This document shows, one piece after another, positions 20,130 to 31,530 of a DNA stretch of 64,000 bases. A model generated the notes under the pieces. The model made no database searches. It was not told the DNA's origin and saw only the letters and a list, made by a program, of their open reading frames with translations. Each line of letters begins with the position of its first letter. The first letter of the stretch is position 1. The position numbers and the translations under genes are program-made. The stretch comes from Elephas maximus indicus (lineage: Eukaryota > Chordata > Mammalia > Proboscidea > Elephantidae). The stretch covers positions 64,807,001-64,871,000 of the forward strand of contig NC_064826.1 in the NCBI RefSeq assembly GCF_024166365.1. Reading direction: 5' to 3'.

Positions 20130-22941
20130 GCTGTTGAGTCGATTCTGCCTCATAGCAACCCTGTGTACAACAGAATGAAACACTGCCCCGTCCTGTGCCG
20201 CCCTCACAGTCATTGCTGTGTTTGAGCCAATAGTTATACCCACTGTGTCATTCCATCTCGTTGAGGTTCTTCCTCTTTTTCACTGACCCTTTACTGAAAA
20301 AAAAAAAAAAAAAAGTTTTTTTTTTTTTTCCTCTACTAAGCATGATGGCCTTCTCCAGGGACTGGTCCCTTCTGGTAACGTGCCCAAAGTATATGAGACG
20401 AAGTCTCTCCACCCTTGCTTCTGAGGAGCATTCTGGCTGTACTTCTTCCTAGACAGATTTGTTCATTCTTCTGGCAGTTCATGATATGTTCGGTATTCTT
20501 CTCCAACACCATAATTCAAAGGCATCAATTTATTCTCGGTCTTACTTACTCATTATCCAGCTTTCATGTGCATGTGAGGTGATTGAAAACACCATGGCCT
20601 GGGTCAGGTGCATTTTAGTCCTCACAGTGACATCTTTACTTTTTAACACTTTAGAGAGATCTATTGCAGCAGATTTGCCCAATGCAATGCATCATCTGAT
20701 TTCTTGACTGCTGCTTCCATGGGCATTGCTTATGGATCCAAGCAAAATGAAATCTTTGACAACTTCATTCTTTTCTCTGTTTATCTTGATGTTGCTTATT
20801 GGTCCAGTTGTGAGAATTTTTGTTTTCTTTATGTTGATGTTTAATCCATACTGAAGGCTGGGATCTTTGATCTTCATTAGTAAGTGCTTCAAGTCCTCTT
20901 TACTTTCAGCAAGTAAGGTTGTGTCATCTGCATAGTATAGGTTTTTAACAAGTCGTCTTCCAGTCCTCATGCTGCGTTCTTTTTCGTATAGTCCAGCTTC
21001 TTGGTTATGTGCTCAGCATACGGATTGAGTAAGTGTGGTGAAAGGATACAACCCTGATGCACATCTTTACTAATTTTAAACCATGATGTATCCCCTTGTT
21101 CTATTAGAATGACTGCCTCTTGGTCTAAGTACAAGTTCTCCATGAGTATGGTTAAGTTTTCCGGAATTCCCATTCTTTGCAATGTTATCCATAATTTGTT
21201 ATGATCCACACAGTTGAATGCCTTTGTATAGTCAGTAAAACACAGGTAAACATCTTTCTGGTATTCTCTGCTTTAAGCCAGGATCCCTCTGACATCAACA
21301 GTGATATCCCTGGCTCCACGTCTTCTTCTGAATCCGGTTTGAATTTCTGGCAGTTCCTTGTCCGTGTATTATTTAACTGCTTTTGAATGATCATCTGCAA
21401 AATTTTACTTTTGTGTGAGGTTAGTAATTTTATTCAGTAATTTCCTCGTTCTGTTGGATCACCTTTCTTTGGAATGGGTACAAATATGGATCTCTTCCAA
21501 TCAGTTAGCCAGGTAGCTGTCTTCTAAATTTCTTGGCATAGTTGAGTGAGGGCTTCCAGCGCTGCATCTGTTTGTTGAAACATCTCAATTGGTATTCCGT
21601 CAATTCCTGGAGCCCTGTTTTTTGCAGCTTGGACCTCTTTCTTCAGTCCACTAGTGCTTGATCATATGCTGCTTCCTGAAATAGTTGAATGTCGACCAAT
21701 TCTTTTTGGTACAATGACTCTGTATATTCCTTCCATCTTCTTTTGATGCTTCCTGTGTCATTTAACATTTTCCCCATAGAACCCTTCAGTACTGCAACTC
21801 GAGGCTTAAATTTTTTTTCAGTTCTTTCAGCTTGAGAAATGCTAAACTTGTTCTTGCCTTTTGGTTTTCTAACTCTAGGTCTTTGCACATGTCATTATAA
21901 TACTTCACTTTGTTTTCTCGAGCTGCCCTTTAAAAATCTTCTGTTCAGGTTTTTTACGTCATCATTTCCTCTGTTCACTTTAGCTACTCAGTGTTTAAGA
22001 GCAACTTTCAGAGTCTCTTCTGACATCTGTTTTAGTCTTTTCTTTCTTTCTTGTCCTTTTAACGAGCTCTTGCTTTCTTCATGTGTGATGTTCTTGATGT
22101 CATTCCACAGCTCATCTAGTATTCAATCATTAGTATTCAGTGTGTCATATCTGTTCTTGAGATGATCTCTACATTCAGGTTGGGTATACTCAAGGTCATA
22201 TTTTGGTTCTCCTGGACTTAGTTCTAATTTTCTTCACCTTCAACTTGAACTTGCATGTGACCAATTGATGGTCTATTCCACAGTTGGCCCCTGGCCTTGT
22301 TCTGACTGATGACATTGAGCTTTCCCATTGTCTTTTTCCACAGAAGTAGTTGATTTGATTCCTGTGTATCCCATCTGGTGAGGTTCATGTATATAGTCAC
22401 TGTTTATGTTGTTGAAAAAAAGGTATTTGCAATGAAAAAGTCATTGTTCTTGCAAAATTTTATTATACGATCTCCAATGTCATTGCTATCATCAAGGCCA
22501 TATTTTCTAAATACTGGTTCTTCTTCGTTTCCAACTTTTGCATTTCAATCGCAAGTAATTATCAATGCATCTTTATTTCATGTTTGATAATTTCAGACTG
22601 CAGAAGTTGGTAAAAATCTTGTATTCATCTTTGGCCTTAGTGGTTGGTACACAAATTTGAATAATAGTCATATTAACTGGTCTTTCTTGTAGGTGTGTGA
22701 ATATTATCTTATCACTGACAGTGTTATACTTGAGGATAGATCTTGAAAAGTTTCTTTTGATGATGAAAGCAATGCCATTCCCCTTCAATTTGTCATTCCT
22801 GGTGTAGTAGACCATATGATTGATTGATTCACAATGGCCAGTACCAGTGCTTTTCAGCTCACTAATGCCTATGATATCGATGTTTATGCATTCCTTTTCA
22901 TTTTTGACGATTTCCAGTTTTCCTGGATTCGTACTTCGCAC
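20130..22941 (-). pseudogene. decayed RTE ORF (endonuclease + RT), copy G
   Basis: The endonuclease N-part is readable at 22573-22941 on the minus strand (IIGISELKSTGTGHCES, FIIKRNFSRS, ICVPTTKAKDE). RT fragments lie at 21643-21888, 21185-21400, 20967-21209 (DHNKLWITLQRMGIPENL) and 20692-20970, where the catalytic YADD is preserved (NLYYADDTTLLAES). Frames change several times and stops intervene, so the copy is inactive, although it looks better preserved than the sense copies. Confidence 0.82.
20297..20329. repeat. poly-A/poly-T foldback
   Basis: Eighteen A (20297-20314), one G, fourteen T (20316-20329), interrupting sequence that is continuous in the other RTE copies. Would fold into a near-perfect A:T hairpin with almost no loop. 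Confidence 0.9.
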
Positions 22942-23829
22942 ATTCTATGTTCTGATTATTAGTGGATTTTGCAGCTGTTTCTTCTCATTTAGAGTCGTGG
23001 CACATCAGGGAATGAAGGTCCCAAAGCTTGACTCCATCCGTGTCATTAAGGTCAACTCTACTTTGAAGAGGCAGCTCTTTGCCAGTCGTAGTATGAGTGT
23101 CTTCCGACCTGAGGAGCTCATCATCTGGCACTACATTAGATGATGTTCTGCTGCTATTCATAAGGTTTTCACTAGCCAACTTTTTCAGAAGTAGATTGCC
23201 AGGTTGTTCTTCCTAGTCTGTCTTAGTCTGGAAGCTCTGCTGAAACCTGTCCACTATGGGTGACCCTATTGGTATTTGAAATACTGGTTGCAAAGCTTTC
23301 AGTATCACAGCAACACCCAAGCCACCACAGCATGATAAACTGACAAGGCACATGGTGGTTATTTAGGATACATTCCTAAATATTAATTTATTGGTTTAAA
23401 TATTTTAAAGCCTTTCTTAGTTTCTCAATACTGCTATAAAAGTAATACCAAAAGTTTTTTTTTTTATACCGAAAGTAGGTGCCTTTAATGAACAGAAAAT
23501 TTTTTTCCTCACAGTTTAAAAAAAAGGAGGCTAGAAATCCAAATTCAGGGCAGGGGCTCTAGGGGAAGGCTTTCTTTCACTTTGGGCTCTAGGAGAAGGC
23601 CCTCGTCTCCTTTCAGCTTTTTTTCCTTGGTTCCTTGGTGATCTTCATAGGATGGCATGGCATCTATCTTTCCCTACCTGTGCTTCCTTCTTTGTGCCTA
23701 ATCTGCTCCTTTTATATCTCAGAGGTGGTTGGTGTAAGACATAATATGTACTAATGTACACTGATACTGCATCATTAATATAACAAAGAAAACCTTATTC
23801 TCAAATAGGGTTATATCCACAGTATGTTG

Positions 23830-24030
23830 TTAATTTCCCTAGAATAAATACCGGCTCATGATGATCCCATGTGTACAGAGCATAACTGCCCCATAGAGTT
23901 TTTGAAGCTCTGCACCTTTTGGAATAAGGTTGCTAGGCCTGTCTTCTGAAATGTCTTTGGGTAGGTTCTAATTGCCAGCCTTTTAGCTAATAGTTGATCG
24001 CTTAATCAGTTGTGCCACTCAGGAACTCCA
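23830..24030 (-). mobile_element. diverged AfroSINE-like element, minus strand
   Basis: Diverged long-form copy: CCATAGAGTTTTTGAAGCTC, then GGCCTGTCTTCTGAAATGTC, then the head GTGCCACTCAGGAACTCC. More mutated than its neighbours, and its head differs slightly, suggesting an older subfamily. Confidence 0.65.
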
Positions 24031-24040
24031 TTCCACAGTC

Positions 24041-24199
24041 ATAAAAAAACCTGTTGCTGCTGAGTCGATCCTGACTCAGAGCGAGCGTATAGGACAGAGT
24101 AGAACTGCCCTGCAGGGTTTCTAAGGAGTGCCTGGTGGATTCAAACTGCCAACCTGATTAGCAGCTGTAGCTCTTAACTGCTATGCCACCAGGGTTTCC
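24041..24199 (-). mobile_element. AfroSINE, minus strand
   Basis: Tail GTTGCTGCTGAGTCGATCCT, body AGTAGAACTGCCCTGCAGGG, head TATGCCACCAGGGTTTCC. Flanked by TTCCACAG at 24031-24038 and 24200-24207, a probable target-site duplication within the MaLR LTR. Confidence 0.87.
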
Positions 24200-24247
24200 T
24201 TCCACAGGTATAGGGGTTAGGATTTAGGACACAATTTAGTCCATAAC

Positions 24248-24410
24248 AAACCTGTTGCCATCGAGTTGATTCTGACGGAGCCCTGATGGCGTGGTAGTTA
24301 AGGGCCTATGGCTGCTAACCAAAAGGTTGGCAGTTTGAATCCACGAGTTGCTTCTTGGAAACCCTGTGGGGGAGTTCGACTCTGTCCTATAGGATTGCTA
24401 CAAGTAGCTC
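24248..24410 (-). mobile_element. AfroSINE with inverted 5' body (probable twin-priming product)
   Basis: 24248-24275 is an antisense SINE tail (CCTGTTGCCATCGAGTTGAT, TCTGAC). Immediately next to it, from about 24276, a plus-strand SINE head and body begin (GGAGCCCTGATGGCGTGGTA) and stop at GGATTGCTAC (about 24407), exactly where the tail segment would start. Together the two pieces make one SINE with only a few bases missing, arranged as an inverted 5' part followed by the 3' part on the minus strand. Confidence 0.75.
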
Positions 24411-24655
24411 TTGATAAAGATACTGCCAAATTGTTATTCGGTAAGGTTGTTAGTTTATAATTAGCATTACATTGGAATGCTTCGCGTATAATTTTTGCAC
24501 TAGAACTTAGCATTATTTATATTCTTTATAGTTTCCAATTTGATAGGTAGAAAATGATTTGTCTTAATTTCTGTATATTTTTTTGATTTGTTAGTGAGGT
24601 TGAATATTTTCATGTGTTTATAGGCCTTGTTTTCACACAAGTTCTCAGTGTTGTT
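24411..24655. other. intronic stretch, nothing recognised
   Basis: AT-rich sequence; no feature recognised. Confidence 0.45.
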
Positions 24656-25085
24656 TATTGCCTTTTTCATCAATGAGTGTTACTAAGGAGTATATCCAGG
24701 TGTCATTTGTACTGGTAGAAAGTTAAACAACTTATATATCCAGTAATAGGGAAATGGTTAAATGTATTATGATATATGCGTATGATAAAGCTGTTATTAA
24801 TCAAGTTTCCGAAAGTTATAATAAGAGACGTATTTCACAAAATATTATGTGGTAAAAAGGCTGGATAAAATATTAATATACAGTTTTATCACAATTTTAT
24901 TTTAAAAGTATGTGTATTTACACCTAGAACAAAGATTGAAAGCAAATACATCAAAATGGTAACTCTGGTCATTTCTGGGTGGAGAGACTGAAAGGTGATT
25001 TTTAACTTTTTTTTTTTAATTCCTAAATTTTCTGCAGTCAGCACATGTTACTTCTTTAATTACATAAAAAATGGTGGTGGTGGTA
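24656..25085 (+). mobile_element. ancient L1 (L1ME/HAL1-like) 3' fragment
   Basis: Contains the old-L1 3' pattern GGGAAATGGTTAAATGTATT, ATGATAAAGCTGTTATTAA, AACTCTGGTCATTTCTGGGT and an AT-rich end with CTGCAGTCAGCACATGTTAC. Heavily diverged; subfamily not assigned. Confidence 0.5.
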
Positions 25086-27005
25086 GACACAATTGGAGTG
25101 ATCGGCAATAATAATTTAAAGAAGTTGACAAAAACATTTTTTTTATGCTGCTCATGTTCCTAATATTTGATCTTTTAATTAATTTCCTTTGGAGGACAAC
25201 ATGTCACAGAAAAAATTTTTGGTTGAACAGCATAAATTATATAGTAAAGAAGGCACTAATTTAAGAAAGTGGGTGAACTTTTGACAGTTGAATTAATTAA
25301 GCGCATATTTTTAATCCTCAGTAAAATTGATCCCACGTTTGTGGCTAAGCTTATAAGTATTATGGGGGGAGACCTTCCAGTGTGTTTTAAATTACGCCAG
25401 TAATGTTTGCGTAAGAATTAGATTTTTTTCCTTCAGTTGCTGTTGCGCACATGATGTCCTAACATGTGACTTATGATAAGCTTTTAAAAACTGGATATAC
25501 ATTTTAGATTTGAAGTAAAAATATTTTAATGAGTAGTCTTAATAACAATTATAAATATTTGGTTAAAGAAAGCCTAACACTTTTATCATGTGAGATCATG
25601 TCTTTGTAATCTGTTAGATTATTGAGCCCCGACAGGCTTTTTCTCTCTGAAGTGGAGATAGTGGAGATGTCAGGCTTAGTATCTTGCCTAGATGTAAATC
25701 CTACGGAAAAACTTGCACAAGCCCAGTTAAAAACAGGATTTTGAGTTCCAGGCCTCCACAGTGTCCTTTTGAATATGTTTCCTGTTTCAAAACACCAGCC
25801 AATCTGTAGTTTCCTGTTGTTCTTAACAAAACATTAGCCAAAAAGAGATTTCTTTGGGGTATGGTTAGATTTTTTGGTAGTATATATTTAAAGTGAAAGG
25901 GTCAGTTCCACTTATGCATCCAATAGTGTCCCACCTTTGAAAAGCTTTGGTAGTTAATACTATAGTATATGAAATTATGAGAAAAATAATTTTCTTTTGG
26001 ATGGCAGAGTTTTCTACAATTAGAAGTTCAAAGAATTGGTTTAATTAATTGTTCTAAGAAGGCAAAGGTCTAATTAGATCAACTGATAACTCTAATCTTA
26101 AAAGTTTTAAGCAATTCTGAAATGTTATAAACCCTGATGAAGCCCTGATTAAATTACCTTACTATGTAATCTTGTCCCTAATGTTTTTCATTAGGTATAC
26201 TTAAAAATATTACTGTAATATGGCTAACAAATTCTGTTTGTATTTTATAGAATACAGAGTTTATAGTAGCAGTACTTAGATGATTATATATAATTTTAAA
26301 GATTATTAAAGGAAAAGAGGAAGTGTCAATAAATGTAACATTTAAAATTTTGACTCTTCCTTTAAATTGGGTATATTGCATAAAGAAAATTGGAGTTCAA
26401 GGAAACAAATGAATATTTTTACTGGTCATGATTTGGAATCCTTATATAAATTTGCCTTCATAAATGATTTGAGTCAGTGATAGCTTTCTTAACTAATTAT
26501 GCAACCAGCTGAGACTGAGATGAAACTTGTGTTTTTCCATTGGAAATTATGACACTTGTAGAATTTTTGTGTTGCTGATGCGTTTTTCTGAAGAATGAAT
26601 TCTGTGAGTGGTATCTTTAAGGAAATGCAGAGTTCTCAGGAGATTGCCTCATTTGCAGATTTAATGATTTGAAGAGTTTTAGTTTGGGGTTACTTGGTTT
26701 TGGTCCTTAATTGTCTTGTAAAATTCTTAATTTAAAAAGGGAACCAATTACTAAGTAGAGTTGATCCCTCTCACTGGAAGATGATGAAAATAAACTGAGA
26801 ATATTAACATGAACTATTTTTGAAGGTGTCTTTTCCATGTCATGTATTTAATGTTTAGTCAGGTTGTTTTTATTTAGTTGTACTTTCTGAAACTATTTCA
26901 AGTTTTCTCACATATCTTAGCAATGGAGTTGGTCCTTCTGTCCCTCTTGTTCTTACAAAGCCTGATGAAGAGGGTTTCCCCACTTGGGATGGTATATTTT
27001 GAGGA
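25086..27005. other. repeat-poor intronic stretch
   Basis: No young or old interspersed repeat recognised over ~1.9 kb, and the composition is evenly AT-rich. Candidate for conserved non-coding sequence, but no motif identifies a function. Confidence 0.5.
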
Positions 27006-27180
27006 AGGGCACATGGATTAGAATTAGATAGACCTGGGCTCAGATCCTGCTGATGTATGATCTTCTTAAGAATGTTTGCTTAAACTCTGAGGGCAGTGGC
27101 CTTGTCTGTTTTATAGTTGTGCCTATAGGACTTTTACTCTTCCTGGCATGGAGTAGGCCATGATCAGTGTTAGTTGTGTT
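27006..27180 (+). repeat. MIR fragment followed by L2-like 3' end
   Basis: GGATTAGAATTAGATAGACC and TGGGCTCAGATCCTG match the MIR head region. CTGAGGGCAGTGGCCTTGTC, then CCTGGCATGGAGTAGGCCAT match the L2 3' end pattern. Confidence 0.55.
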
Positions 27181-28377
27181 GGATGTCTGTCATTCATGCT
27201 TCTCCCCCCCGCCCCACCTGCCAACATCCTCTTCTGAAAGCCAGATTTGGGATGATGGTGATAATATTTGTGCATGTATAATGCTTGTATAATTTATTTA
27301 TAGGTAAAATCCTTCAAGTTAGCAGCTATAAATGAAAGCTAAGGGAGTCCATTATAGATTGTAATCCTCTGGCCACTGCTCTGGCTTGCTGAAGCTGTAT
27401 GTGTTCTCTGTCATTTGTGAAATCTCAAGTCTATTGCCCTGTAAGGTAATGACAGTTCATAAGTAACCAGAAACAGTCATTTAAGTATGGTGTGTGAGAT
27501 ATTGCAGCGAGAGCCGAGGGGAGAGAGTATTCATTTTACCTGAACTTTATTTCTGCTTTGAGTAATTGCCCAAGCTTGTAATTAGTTGCAAAAAACTCTA
27601 AAAATTGAGGCTCCATCAGAAACTTGTAAAACTACTTATTTAGAAATTGGACTCACTTGCCATAACTTTGGTAACTTGAATATAAAAGTAGATCTGTATT
27701 CCTACAATGAAAATTATTGAAAATCTAATTAAAGAAAGCATTGAATTAGTTTTTATCCTTTAGTCTCCTTTCCCCACTTATAATTCCTGATCTGTTTATT
27801 AAAATGTGGTTTCTTTTGTTCTTTTCAGTGAAAGGAGTGGAATTACTTTTGGGGGTTATCCCCCTGCCCCCATCAGTATTGCTTTTAGGAATGTGTTGCT
27901 TTAATCGCAGAGCTAAGCTGCACTTTTGTAATTATTTCGCTAGTTGGTTGTTTCATACACCAGTCAAGTTCTTGCTGAGTATGACTTTTGTTTATCTCCC
28001 AAAAAAGTTTTCCATTTTTCTTACTGACTTGCAAGTAATTAGTAGTAAACTGCATGGGGGGAAAAAAAATCCAAGATCTTGAGATCATACTTTTTGTTTT
28101 TATGTTTATTCTAGGAGTCACGTTGTCTGGAAGATGTCTGACAGTTGTTATTAGGTTAAAATATGAAATAACTTCACTTGTTCATGTAAATCTTTTTATA
28201 TATAAAATGTATATCATCTTCCTCAGGCAGAAATAGCTTGTAATGACGCTCTATGGAAGAGTAAAGTGATTTTCCTGTGGTTTTCTTTTTAAATAAAAAA
28301 TGCAGTAATTTTTTATGGTTTTATGTATATTTCTGGAGACATTAAAAAAAGTGTTCTGTAAAATGCAGTGTAGACAT
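27181..28377. other. intronic stretch, nothing recognised
   Basis: No gene or repeat recognised. A C-rich run (CCCCCCCCGCCCC) is at about 27205-27218. Confidence 0.5.
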
Positions 28378-28499
28378 CCAAAATCAATAAGTTAACCCTA
28401 TGAACAAATAGAAAAGGAACAGCAAAAAAAGCCCACAATCACCAGAAAAATAGGAAATAATAAAGATCGGAGCAGAAATAAATTAGATAGAAAATAGAA

Positions 28500-31300
28500 A
28501 AACAAAAAGAATAAACAAAACTAGAAGTTGGTTCTTTGAGAGGATCAATAAAATTGACAAACTCTTGGCCAGATTGACAAAGGAAAGCAATGAGAAAATG
28601 CAAATGAACAAAATAAGAAATGAAATGGGCGATACTACATCAAAGCCAACTGAGATAAAGGGGGTTATTACAGAATATTATGAAAAATTGTACTCTAAAA
28701 ATTTGAAAACCTTGAAGAAATGAACAAATTTGTAGAAACATTACCTAAACTAACAAAAAAGAGGTAGAAAGCTTAAATAGACCCATAACAAAAGAATTGG
28801 AAAAGTCATAAAAAATTCACAACAACAACAACAAAAAGCCCCTACCGCGATGTCTTCACTGGAGAGTTCTACCAAACATGCAGAGAAAAGTTGGTATCAG
28901 TTCCACTCCAACTATTCTAGAACGTAGAAAAGGAAGGAATACTCACTAATTCATTCTGTGAAGCCCAGCATAAACCAGATGCCAAAGTCAGGCAAGGATA
29001 CTACACAGACGCAAAAAGTTACAGACTAACAACCCGCATGGATATAGATGCGAAAATCTCAACAAAATTCTAGACAAGAGAATAATGATGATGTATTATT
29101 TTTTTGATATGCTGCTTTATTCTCATATATATAAGAGAATATTTATTATCTTATATATATTTATTTTCTTATAAATATAAGAGAATAAAGCAGCATATCA
29201 AAAAAATAATACATCATCACGATCAGGTGGCATTCATACCAGGGATGCAAGGGTAGTTCAACATCAGAAGTTCAGTCAAGGTAATTCACTGCGTAAATGA
29301 AACAAAGGAAGAGAATCACATGTTCATCTCAGTCGATGCAGAAAAGGCATTTGATGAGATCCAATACCCTTTCCTGATAAAAACTCTCAGCAAAATAGGG
29401 TAGAAGGGAAATCCCACAATATAATAAAGGGCATATGTATATACAAAAGCAACAGCCAACATTATTCTCAATGGAGAGGGAGAGATTGAAAGTATTCCCC
29501 TTGCAAACAGGAATGAGACAAAGAAGCCCATTATCAGCACTCTTATTCAGTGTTTTACTGGAAGCCCCAGCCAGAGCAATAAGGGAAGGAAGGGAAATAA
29601 ACGACATTCAAATTGGTAAGGAAGGAGTAAAACTATCCCTATTGGCAGATGACATCCTATACATAGAAAATCCCAGAGATTCTGCAAGAAAGTTACTGGA
29701 ACTAATAGAAGTATTCAGCAAAGTGGCAGAATACAAGGTTATCATACAAAAATCAGTGGATTCCTTTACACTAACAAGGACTCTGAGGAGGAAATCAAGA
29801 AAATGGTATCATTTACAATAGCCCCCAAAAGGATAAAATACCGGGGAATAAATCTAACCAGGGATGTAAAAGACTTACACAAGAAAAACTACAAAACACT
29901 ACTACAAGAAATGAAAAGAAACCTACATAAATGGAAAAACATACTATGCTCGCTGGTTGGAAGAATTAATATTGTGAAAATGTCAGTACTATCCAAAGTG
30001 ATCTATAGATATAATGCAATCCTGATCCAAATTCCAACAACTTTTTTTTTAAAGAAATGGAAAAAAACTTCATATGGAAAGAAAAGAGACTCCAAATAAC
30101 TAAAGAATTACTGAAGAAGGACAAAGGAGGAGGTCTCACACTTCCCCATCTTAGAACTCACTGTACAGCGATGGTAGTCAAAACAGCCTAATACTGGTAC
30201 AATGAGAAACACACAGATCAATGGAACAGAATTGACAACCCAGAAGTAAATTCACCCAGCTGTGGACAGCTGAATATCCACAAAGGGTTGATGTCCATTC
30301 AATGGGGAAGAGGTACTCTCTTTGACAAATTGTGCTGGAAAGCGGGATATCCATTTGCAGAAAAATGAAATAGAATCCGTACTTCACACCATACACAAAA
30401 ACTAACTCAAAATGTATCAGAGACCTAAGTGTTAAAGCCAAAATGGTAAAATTCCTGGAAGATAACATAGGGACAAAACTGGGGGTCCTGATCTATGGCT
30501 TAAATACTATCAAGCATACCTAAAAATACACAAGCAACAGAAGATAACAAGTGGGTACGGGGGACCTCCTAAAAATTAAACAGTTATGCTCATCAAAAGA
30601 CTTTACCAAAAGAGTGAAAAGAGAATCCAAAGACTGGAAAATAAGTTTTGGCTATGACATATCTGACAAGGGTCTAATCTTTAAAATATATACAAAACTT
30701 CAATACCTCAACAACAAAAAGACAATCCAATCAAAAAAATGGGTAAGGGACATGAACAGACACTTCATCAAAGAAGGCATTCAGGTGGCTAATAAACACA
30801 TGAAGAAGATACTTGCAGTCATAAGCCATTAGAGAGATGTAAATCAGAACTACAATGAGATACCGTCTCATCCCTGCAAAAACGACACTGATAAAAAAAA
30901 AAAACCCAAGAAACAAATGCTGGAGAGGTTGCGGGGGAGATTAGAACTCTTATATACTACTGCTGGTGGGGTTGTCAAATGGTGCAACCATTATGCAAAA
31001 CGATGTGTTCTTCCTCAAAAAGTTAGAAATAGAAATACCGTATGATCCAGCAGTCTCGCTCCTAGGTATATCCTAGATTATAAGAGCAGTGGCATTAATA
31101 GACATATGCATGCCCATGTTCATTGCAGCATTATTCACAATAACAAAAAGATGGAAACAACCTAAGTGTCCATCGATGGATGGATAAACAAAATGTGATG
31201 TAGGCATACAATTGAATACTACACAGTGATAAAAAACGACTCCATGAAACATAACATGGATGTATTTGGAGGACATTATGCTGAGTGAAGTAAGTCAATC
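28500..31300 (+). pseudogene. L1 ORF2 remnant (reverse transcriptase and C-terminal region)
   Basis: RT fragments are readable at 29435-29821, where the catalytic motif is LADD instead of FADD ([15 protein letters not shown]), then 29803-30099 (IKYRGINLTRDVKDLHKKNY) and 30551-30832 (DFTKRVKRESKDWKISFGYD). Stops and frameshifts throughout. The endonuclease is missing because of 5' truncation. Confidence 0.85.
29087..29218. repeat. inverted repeat with perfect 38-bp arms in L1 ORF2
   Basis: Left arm 29087-29124 and right arm 29181-29218 are exact reverse complements (arm starts GATGATGTATTATTTTTTTG), with partial complementarity continuing into the 56-bp AT-rich middle. The right arm matches normal L1 ORF2 (compare 60455-60475); the left arm and middle have no counterpart there, so they are an inverted copy inserted upstream. 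Confidence 0.92.
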
Positions 31301-31530
31301 AAAAGGACAAATATTATATGACACCACTTTTATAAAAAAGTGAAGAATAGGTTTAAACACAGAAAGCAGTGTTCTTTGATGGTTACCAGGATTGGGAAGG
31401 GGAGGGAGGGGGAATCATTAAGTAGTAGATTCTGGTGAAGGGAAAGGCAATACACAATATGGGGGAAGTCAGCACAACCTGACCAAGGTAAGTGAAAATA
31501 CCGATAGGTAACGCAGGAATAAAGGATACC

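Larger units (their letters stand above)
20114..23361 (-). mobile_element. full-length RTE/BovB-like LINE, copy G, antisense to PPP1R9A
   Basis: 3,248-bp complete element on the minus strand. The 3' end at 20114 is the repeated GTTGTTGTTGTTAGGTGCTG (antisense of the tail), and the 5' UTR ends at about 23361. Flanked by an 8-bp duplication TTTAGGAT (20106-20113 and 23362-23369). It is the reference copy for the others in this window. An A18-G-T14 foldback is inserted near its 3' end (20297-20329). Confidence 0.87.
23414..24247 (-). mobile_element. old MaLR-type LTR, minus strand, split by SINEs
   Basis: Begins CTTAGTTTCTCAATACTGCT, continues with CTCACAGTTT and GGAGGCTAGAAATCCAAATT, and ends with GGTATAGGGGTTAGGATTTA and ACACAATTTAGTCCATAAC: the antisense pattern of MLT1-like MaLR LTRs. 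Two minus-strand AfroSINEs (about 23830-24030 and 24041-24199) interrupt it. Divergence suggests it predates the afrotherian SINEs. Confidence 0.6.

Noticed and set aside
20692-22941. A set of minus-strand frames that could be read as an antisense gene in PPP1R9A
   Set aside because: All belong to the RTE endonuclease/RT of one antisense LINE copy with TSDs.
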